NCBI GenBank assembly: GCA_963377175.1
Contig: CAUJNA010000469.1
Location: 957,288-1,021,287 of the forward strand
Origin: Effrenium voratum
Taxonomy: Eukaryota; Sar; Dinophyceae; Suessiales; Symbiodiniaceae
Length of the DNA: 64,000 nucleotides
Direction of reading: 5' to 3'
A program made the position numbers and the translations under genes. Positions 56,401-61,723 of the stretch are shown here, piece by piece. How positions within the stretch are numbered: position 1 is the stretch's first letter; every line of letters begins with the position of its first letter. Below the pieces are notes generated by a model. It was given only the letters and a program-made list of their open reading frames with translations, was not told the DNA's origin and ran no database searches.

Positions 56401-59400
56401 CAGCGATCCTGTTCTTCACGGCTAGTCCTGACCTGGGAGCTATCCTAGCATATACCCCAGCGGGCATCTCTATCGAGATTCCGGTGTTGACCAAGCCTGA
56501 CCCCCCTGCGGGAATACATGCTCCCTCAGAGGCATAGGTATCCAAACCCGCACTCCCCGAAGTAGCCCGCGTCGGGATCTTGGCAGTCTCACTGTTAAGA
56601 CTAACATACAAGGTATTCGGCTTCTTCTTCCATCGCTGTTCAACCGGGTCAACCTCGACCGGCATAGCATTCGCGACCTTCTTGAAAGTGCCGTTCGGGT
56701 ACCATGCTCCAACGATTGCCTCGCACATTTCACTCGGATAGAGAGCAGTCGTTGGGGTGACCGACCCCTCAATGCGTGCATGAAGGTATCCCTTCTCGTG
56801 CTTGCATTTCCGACCTGACAGCTCATCAATGAGCTCCTTGGAGGTCGTCGCAACCTTCCACTGCTTCCTGATTGGCACACCGTCCTTATCCTGCATCCCG
56901 AAATCACAGCCGTCGAAATCTACGGTCTCAACATCAGGATCAGCAAGAAACCTCTGCATGAACGGTTGCTTCCATCCAAGACAGTGTCTAGGCCACTCAA
57001 ATGCAACCCTGCCCCCTCCTCGCCTAACGGCTCGGGAGGCCCGCAGGAATGCCGCAAACATAACCTGAGAATTCCTTCTAAGATCATTCAGGTGTGATGC
57101 AAACTCAGCACCGTGGATTGAAAGGTTGACATACTGCCATGTACTCCACGGTCCGCACGGAATTGACGCCCACAGGTCACACCCAGGATTATCCTCGATG
57201 ATCCCAATAAGCCGACTAACGTCTTTGGCTTTGGTGATGTCAAATGAGCCAACGTGAACGCGAATTGCATCGCCTCCACACTCCATCATCACTGCGGACA
57301 GACGCGAGTCAGGTTCACACGCAAACTCAATGAGGAGCTTGCGGCCAGGCGCTGGAGCAGCCGGGCCCCTCTCAGGATGTTCACGGCGTCGTTCTTCCCT
57401 TAGGGATAACTCCCGTTCGGTTTGAACATATATCTCCCGAGACCGGGTAGACATCTGTCTCCAACTGTCCGCATCAATCGAATTGGGTTTTCCGGTGCCT
57501 GCGTATGGCCGCTCACGCCTGTCGGCGGATTGGCCATAGTCGATCCTGTCTCCGTGCAGCTTATGGCCCTTCTTTGGACCTCCGGCAGGTTCGGCTCCTT
57601 CTTCCTTTGGCTTGAACCTACCGTGGGGAGCACATCCCTTATCAAATAGGATGGTTACGCCAGTCCAAAAACCACGCGTGAAGTGCCGATGATTGGGAGC
57701 ATCATGATGACGATCATCTCTCACCCAGTTTCCAACGGCATCAAGCCCCCGCATGTGCGTGACCCTAACGGTGTCAAGCTCCTCATGCGATGGACCACCT
57801 GGAGGAAGGTCCTCGTTAGTCGTCCCGAAGAACTTCTTCCGCACCTCAACGTGGATGCGATACCAGGCGCTGTCCTCGTCGTGCCGCTCCCAGTAATCTG
57901 AGACGCACGCGTCACCACTCCCTCGGACAGCCTTGCTCTGAATGGCCCCATCAGAAATGGAAGAGCTACCGCCCCCCTCGTCCTGTTGGTCACCATCATC
58001 ATCATCAGGATCATCAAATCGACCTTCATCAAAGTCGAATTCATCCCTGATCTTCTTATTCGGCTTCATGTCGGCCCTTCGGTCAGCTAACGCCTCCCGA
58101 ATGGTCCGAGTCCTAGCATCATATGATGCCAACATCGGGAACACGTAGGGCTCCTCAGGGTTCTTCCAGATGCGTTTGATCTGGTGTATACTTGGCTTCC
58201 TGAGACCCCTTTGGATGTGCTCGAGATCAGCAACGAGATAGTCGCCCTTCCACAGGCCCCCTGGTTCTAACCGATAGCCCAAAAATAGGCCTGGCTTGGA
58301 CGATGGGGCGAACTTTGGGTCTTCCTCAATTTTGATGAAGTCCCGCTCTTTCTTCTCGGCGGGCAGGGCAGTAGTGACACTTGTCTCTTCAACCTCTACC
58401 TCATCAATGGGAACAAAGTCCGGTTCGTCGTTGCACTCGGGTTCGTACTCTTCGTTCTCATAGATCTCGGCCTCATCCTCATCGATCTGATCAAAATCAC
58501 AGTCGAAATGAGTTTCTCCAGTCCATTCGTGGTTACCTCCACGGTCGTTCTCGGCCTGGAGCCAGTTTTCGTCAACAACAAACTCGGTCGATCCGTCCAG
58601 ATAGTTGAGGACTGTGCTCCGCCTCCTGCCAAGGTCTTTGATCTTGACTGGACAGCTCGTCCCTATCGGGATAAAGAGCTCGGTTCGCGCTTCAACGTGG
58701 ACGCGAGTGAGAACCTTCTCGTCTTCATTTGCGATCCAGTGGTCTCCTCCTTCATCAACGTCCTCTGAGTCGATCTTTCCAGCATGTCTGAAGTCGTTTT
58801 GGGCGTTTTGAACCCCCCCCTTTCTATCCCTGCGAATCTTGGGAGCAATGGGGTAGAAGTCGACCAGACAACCAAACGGCAGAATGACTCCGCTGAAGTT
58901 CCCGTTACCGTGGCGTCGCATCCACGGTGATCCCTCACCGCGATTTTCGATATTCCTTGCCATGGAAAAATGCCTAACGGCAAATGGCCACCATCGAGGT
59001 TCAAATCCAGCTTGACGCAGGAGCACACGTGCCCCGTGAAGAACGAGCTTAACCTTGTTCTCGATCAGGCCATTGGTCTTGGGCATGCCCGGTGTAGAAA
59101 GCCGGTGCAATGCTCCAAGCGTAGTGACAGCATTCTTCAGCTCTGGGGCCTGGTCGCTGTACACTAACTTCAGAGTTTGCCCCCCTGCAAACCTGCGAAA
59201 TGCCTCCAGCGTATTGCTACGGGATCTGGATTGCACAGGAAGGACTTCGAGGTAGTCGGTAGCGAGGTCATAGAACACTATCGCGTCTGCTTCGCCATGA
59301 AAGCCTCGATCCTTCAATCCTCGCAACACCATCGTGTCAGCAGTGGTTAGGTCCCCGAAATTTACCACGTCATGCGCGGCAGCACCACCTTTGCGGCGAA

Positions 59401-61027
59401 GCTTAACATTCTCCATTTTCGCTCGCTGACAGTGCGGGCAATAGGGGTTCTTCGGGAGATGCGTGAGCATATGACGGAGCGTCTTAGCATCCGCCCTCCA
59501 CTCAGCCTCTGTGCGTAGCCCGGAGAGAAAGTTTATCTCGACGATGTCACCATCGTCCCCTTCCCCTGAGCCAGGAACAGGTGGTGAGCGGCTATCGCCC
59601 TCACCCCCCTGTTCTGCCTTCCCGGGAAGAGCAACGGTCTCGCACTTGACCTGAAACCATGTCTCACCCGTCCAAGGAACATCAGCTGCTATCGCATGCT
59701 GATCCCTTTCGGACAACTCCCAAAGATTGTCGACCAGCACCTCATGAGTAACCCCATTTCGGTGAACGATTGTTTTCCTGTAGTTGTCCAATTGATCGAC
59801 CCTAACGGGACAATCATCACCAGTCGGCACAAACTTGGCCCTGCGCGGAATCCGATGCTCCTTCACAACATGACCTGATCGTTCCGTACGCCAGGTGTCC
59901 TGTAGCTCACTCTTGATTGTTTGTGCGGACCTGCACGGCGGAACCTCGCTGGCTTCAAGCCCCTGATATGCAGCGCCGGGGGCAGGCATAGCATCAAGAG
60001 TGGGAGAAACGAACTGAGTGTCACCATGAGGAAGGTACGGTACGTTGTTGATGACATCCAATGTCACCGTGCGGCCCGAAGGACACGTGAGAGTAGGCTT
60101 GCAACCTGCAGTCCATACAAACGAGTATCCCATGTCCATACAGCGCTTTCCAACGGATATGATGGAAGGAGTGGACTCAAGGACGTGTGCCTCAATCATC
60201 TCGTCCAGGTTGCCGACATCAGCATCAACACGACCAGCGGTGCGAGTCGCCCCGTTAGCAGTGTGCAGCGCGTGGGTGTGTCCGCCTTTGGTAATCAGGG
60301 CCCTATCGGGTCCTTTCAAATCACCAAGACCGACCAGATCCATTGGGCAGCCAGTATCTACCAGCCACCTCACTCCGCCGTATCCAACGGGTGCAGCAAC
60401 CTTCTGAGTGTACTTCGGCTTTCGAACAACGCGATGTCCCCGCACATCCCCAGGGTTGGTGTCGATGTCCTCGTCATCGTCTAAGAGCACTTGGGCGTGA
60501 ACAGCCGCTGCTCTTATCAGAGCACTTTGAACTTCCCTAGCAATTCTCTTGCGCGAAGGGAACTTAATCGCATTTGGATGGCTGTATCCAGCCTCTCGGC
60601 AACGATTCACGACCCTGCCCGTATTGTCATTCTCAATCGAAACAACAAACACATCAGGAAGATCGGGAATCTTGGCCCTGAGAGGTTCCCTACCGGGATC
60701 CTTCGGGAAGTACTTTTTCCTCCAGGACAGTACAACCTCCGCATCATCGCAATACCAAAACGTCGTCTTGGTATCACTTCGTCTTGGGAGTCTCCTGAAC
60801 AAGGTTGCTCGGCGATCGCTAAAGTTCACCCCGATATCCTCGGCTCCATTTAGGACCTCCACCGGTAGTACCGGAGAAGAACAACGCGCCTCGCTCGCTT
60901 TTCTCCCAACTGCTAACGCAAGGAGGGAGGCAACCCGGTGCAGACCCACCGGTAGCTGGGGCAACAGCCCACATAGCAGGACACGCCACAACAACACGGT
61001 TGGCCTCAGGGTAACGGCCCGCCCCAC
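53438..61027 (-). CDS. pol: Element Pol polyprotein (2,529 codons)
   Basis: In frame with, and directly after, the TAG of ORF2; the first codon after the stop is GTG, not ATG, so it is probably made as a readthrough fusion. Order by residue: aspartic protease (LVDTGCP, D224), integrase zinc motif H519-H523-C530-C533, integrase core with D at 559-564, D625 and E656, an acidic linker (about 840-1,020), a methyltransferase-like domain (1,229-1,445), a complete dUTPase (1,471-1,611), copia-type RT (1,660-1,930; D1785, YVDD 1878-1881) and RNase H (2,110-2,260; D2118, E2165, D2204). The last 230 residues are unassigned and Cys-rich. Copia Pol is usually 1,100-1,400 residues, so this is about twice normal. 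All catalytic residues seen are intact. Confidence 0.9.
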   Translation of the reverse strand: MGRAVTLRPTVLLWRVLLCGLLPQLPVGLHRVASLLALAVGRKASEARCSSPVLPVEVLNGAEDIGVNFSDRRATLFRRLPRRSDTKTTFWYCDDAEVVLSWRKKYFPKDPGREPLRAKIPDLPDVFVVSIENDNTGRVVNRCREAGYSHPNAIKFPSRKRIAREVQSALIRAAAVHAQVLLDDDEDIDTNPGDVRGHRVVRKPKYTQKVAAPVGYGGVRWLVDTGCPMDLVGLGDLKGPDRALITKGGHTHALHTANGATRTAGRVDADVGNLDEMIEAHVLESTPSIISVGKRCMDMGYSFVWTAGCKPTLTCPSGRTVTLDVINNVPYLPHGDTQFVSPTLDAMPAPGAAYQGLEASEVPPCRSAQTIKSELQDTWRTERSGHVVKEHRIPRRAKFVPTGDDCPVRVDQLDNYRKTIVHRNGVTHEVLVDNLWELSERDQHAIAADVPWTGETWFQVKCETVALPGKAEQGGEGDSRSPPVPGSGEGDDGDIVEINFLSGLRTEAEWRADAKTLRHMLTHLPKNPYCPHCQRAKMENVKLRRKGGAAAHDVVNFGDLTTADTMVLRGLKDRGFHGEADAIVFYDLATDYLEVLPVQSRSRSNTLEAFRRFAGGQTLKLVYSDQAPELKNAVTTLGALHRLSTPGMPKTNGLIENKVKLVLHGARVLLRQAGFEPRWWPFAVRHFSMARNIENRGEGSPWMRRHGNGNFSGVILPFGCLVDFYPIAPKIRRDRKGGVQNAQNDFRHAGKIDSEDVDEGGDHWIANEDEKVLTRVHVEARTELFIPIGTSCPVKIKDLGRRRSTVLNYLDGSTEFVVDENWLQAENDRGGNHEWTGETHFDCDFDQIDEDEAEIYENEEYEPECNDEPDFVPIDEVEVEETSVTTALPAEKKERDFIKIEEDPKFAPSSKPGLFLGYRLEPGGLWKGDYLVADLEHIQRGLRKPSIHQIKRIWKNPEEPYVFPMLASYDARTRTIREALADRRADMKPNKKIRDEFDFDEGRFDDPDDDDGDQQDEGGGSSSISDGAIQSKAVRGSGDACVSDYWERHDEDSAWYRIHVEVRKKFFGTTNEDLPPGGPSHEELDTVRVTHMRGLDAVGNWVRDDRHHDAPNHRHFTRGFWTGVTILFDKGCAPHGRFKPKEEGAEPAGGPKKGHKLHGDRIDYGQSADRRERPYAGTGKPNSIDADSWRQMSTRSREIYVQTERELSLREERRREHPERGPAAPAPGRKLLIEFACEPDSRLSAVMMECGGDAIRVHVGSFDITKAKDVSRLIGIIEDNPGCDLWASIPCGPWSTWQYVNLSIHGAEFASHLNDLRRNSQVMFAAFLRASRAVRRGGGRVAFEWPRHCLGWKQPFMQRFLADPDVETVDFDGCDFGMQDKDGVPIRKQWKVATTSKELIDELSGRKCKHEKGYLHARIEGSVTPTTALYPSEMCEAIVGAWYPNGTFKKVANAMPVEVDPVEQRWKKKPNTLYVSLNSETAKIPTRATSGSAGLDTYASEGACIPAGGSGLVNTGISIEMPAGVYARIAPRSGLAVKNRIAVGGGVIDPDYDGEIKVILFNHGDEDFVVNPGDRIAQIVLERVMLIDASIVPRKAKRGTDRGSAGFGSTGIAAAAPTIGSDGKTFEFSMPRGEISLSHRPKSSGVFPPLYACVARPVNKKEQAGNAKAKAALQKEWDKLTSQGCWDLSTVQEWHDVAAKARKEGEKIHVGRIFDICVEKNHELPEDDPNRKYKGRVVFEGCFVRDEIGHWALFSENTSCPATMAAGKMGDAHGLLPGNLLEVSDGESAYTQARLKGKKTWVRIPRDQWPPEWFDGSGNPRYKDPVVVLVLALYGHPDAGTFWEQHCEAMLKKVGYVKVKDWASVFRHEELDLFLVVYVDDFKMSGPAKNIAEGWALISKVIKMEEPRQLKRYLGCEHEFTQQVVKGHFDPRLAWTVGNPPDKEQPDLRFGPEGLLSKDIPKPETTIRFIKYSESSFMQACVDRYIELCQGKYPKKLQKVETPFLDESKPEFDENSVNPEFDKLFNQAMDMETVNAQPGCLGNDAAAVLMKVLYGARMGRYDLIRPVQALASRVTKWNHLCDRKLHRLISYVNSTLDLHLYGWVGDSPEFIELVAYCDADLAGDRTDSKSTSGVLICLVGPRTYMPITGVSKKQTSVSKSTPEAEIVALDHGVSKEGMALATLWQHAIGKGKETQPFIINVLEDNESACRIVITGNNPNMRYMSRTQRIDISWLNERFNDGIFRFVACPSHYQGADIFTKACIDKVVWNRNLHTLGMFLPGYLQEYLAQPTQPCLKPPAAPGLPPLRGVRMESGAKSGFNRLMERLLSEYEGIVIDEEKGGKRCEKTIIADQAIADVLAYSDLCRVVTLQVAPGYRNHIIRSGRIEGDSLCYVVLVLNDLAPDRVDSRTGKWGQTRKLRDRTDAAVRQRFNLACDARTSGCVPIILYRPKCYILKEGEVEGIATTHGFDCRSVCACQCGLKRHGVVFRCFSSKSFNSFWSTCKMRGGDTLSQHDRLLAVGKWLNNFVAA
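54248..54700 (-). other. Pol RNase H domain
   Basis: Residues 2,110-2,260: AYCDADLAGD...SKSTSG, SVSKSTPEAEIVAL and LEDNESACRI are the Ty1/copia RNase H signature, with the D-E-D catalytic set present. It removes RNA from the RNA-DNA hybrid. Confidence 0.9.
55238..56050 (-). other. Pol reverse transcriptase domain
   Basis: Residues 1,660-1,930. The palm motifs are VSDGESAYTQARL (usual copia form DVKTAFL.G.L), LALYGHPDAGTFW (usual LYGLKQAPR.W) and VVYVDDFKMSG. Substitutions such as HPDAGTFW for KQAPRAW are typical of dinoflagellate copies in my reading, but this is inference. Confidence 0.9.
56195..56617 (-). other. Pol dUTPase domain
   Basis: Residues 1,471-1,611. All five trimeric-dUTPase motifs are present: AGLDTYA (1), PRSGLA (2), GGGVIDPDYDGEI (3), GDRIAQ (4) and RGSAGFGSTG (5), including the catalytic Asp of motif 3 and the Phe of motif 5. 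It hydrolyses dUTP to dUMP and pyrophosphate, keeping uracil out of cDNA. Confidence 0.93.
56693..57343 (-). other. Pol methyltransferase-like domain
   Basis: Residues 1,229-1,445. LLIEFACEPDSRLS resembles the SAM-binding motif I, WASIPCGPWSTW carries the Pro-Cys of cytosine-5 methyltransferase motif IV (C1291), and VAFEWPRHC resembles motif VI (ENV). At about 215 residues it is short and lacks an obvious target-recognition region. It could be a divergent or inactive m5C methyltransferase or another Rossmann enzyme. Confidence 0.5.
58838..59485 (-). other. Pol integrase domain
   Basis: Residues 515-730: HHCC zinc motif (HMLTH...CPHC), then FGDLTTADTMVL, LVYSDQAPELKNA and TPGMPKTNGLIENKV, giving a D-D-E set with 30 residues between the last two. 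It joins cDNA to the genome. Confidence 0.88.
60038..60385 (-). other. Pol aspartic protease domain
   Basis: Residues 215-330. VRWLVDTGCPMDLVG contains the DTG active site in a hydrophobic strand. Retroviral-type proteases act as dimers and cut the polyprotein. Confidence 0.75.
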
Positions 61028-61030
61028 CTA
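61028..61030 (-). other. In-frame UAG between ORF2 and Pol
   Basis: The sequence GACGGATTTTTAGGTGGGGC keeps one reading frame across the UAG (GAT TTT TAG GTG GGG). A single stop with a following G between Gag-side and Pol ORFs is the layout of gammaretroviral gag-pol readthrough. Confidence 0.6.
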
Positions 61031-61723
61031 AAAATCCGTCAATCCTTGAGCGGGGCTGTCGAGACGCCTCGCCTCCCTATCGGGAGGACTGGGCGTGGGC
61101 GATCTAGGGGTATCCCCCTCTTCATCCTCAACAACCGGACCAGCAGTAGAACGAGGCGTGATGGGCTTCGTACCTGGTGGTGGCTTCTGATGCAGGTACT
61201 TGCACGGCTGAGCTGTGCACTTGCCATACATCCAGTCGTAGCAGTATCCGAAGAACATAGGCTTGTCCCTAACGGGCCTATCTCCAGTCCTCGGCGTAGA
61301 GGGCGCAGCGGGGTTCCTTGGGCTCTTGTCGTGCTCGAACCTGCATTCCCGGCCATATTGACACTTCCCAGTCTTCGTATACTCCCAGCACGCCCGATCA
61401 GCAGGCCCAGCAGGGGACTGTCTTCTCGGCGACTTGGGAGATGGCGTGCGCTTGTCCCTCTGACTGCCTCTTCCTGGTGAAGCCCTGTCCCTTTGACTGC
61501 TTCTTCCGGGCGAAGATGATCTTGGCTTCCCGTCGGGTTTCCCATCCCTTCCGGACCTAACGGACCTTGAAGGACTAGGATCACTCTTCCTGGCAAGTGG
61601 ATCGTACCTCCGCACAACCAGGATGCCGATCCCTCTCACGGGAGTGAGAGCCTGATCGTGACCTCTGCTCATGAAAAGTCTGGTACATCTGAAGCGTGTT
61701 CTGCCGCTTCTGCCATCGCTCAA
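61028..61723 (-). CDS. Element ORF2: RS-rich protein with two CCCH zinc fingers
   Basis: 231 codons written from ATG 61,723, but the start overlaps ORF1 by 143 bases and the first 35 or so residues look like the shadow of ORF1, so entry by +1 frameshift is likely. After a Ser/Arg/Pro-rich stretch come CCCH fingers: CWEYTKTGKCQYGRECRFEH (C-x8-C-x5-C-x3-H) and CYDWMYGKCTAQPCKYLH (C-x7-C-x4-C-x3-H). These bind RNA and probably act in place of a Gag CCHC nucleocapsid. It ends at UAG, in frame with Pol. Confidence 0.75.
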   Translation of the reverse strand: MSDGRSGRTRFRCTRLFMSRGHDQALTPVRGIGILVVRRYDPLARKSDPSPSRSVRSGRDGKPDGKPRSSSPGRSSQRDRASPGRGSQRDKRTPSPKSPRRQSPAGPADRACWEYTKTGKCQYGRECRFEHDKSPRNPAAPSTPRTGDRPVRDKPMFFGYCYDWMYGKCTAQPCKYLHQKPPPGTKPITPRSTAGPVVEDEEGDTPRSPTPSPPDREARRLDSPAQGLTDF

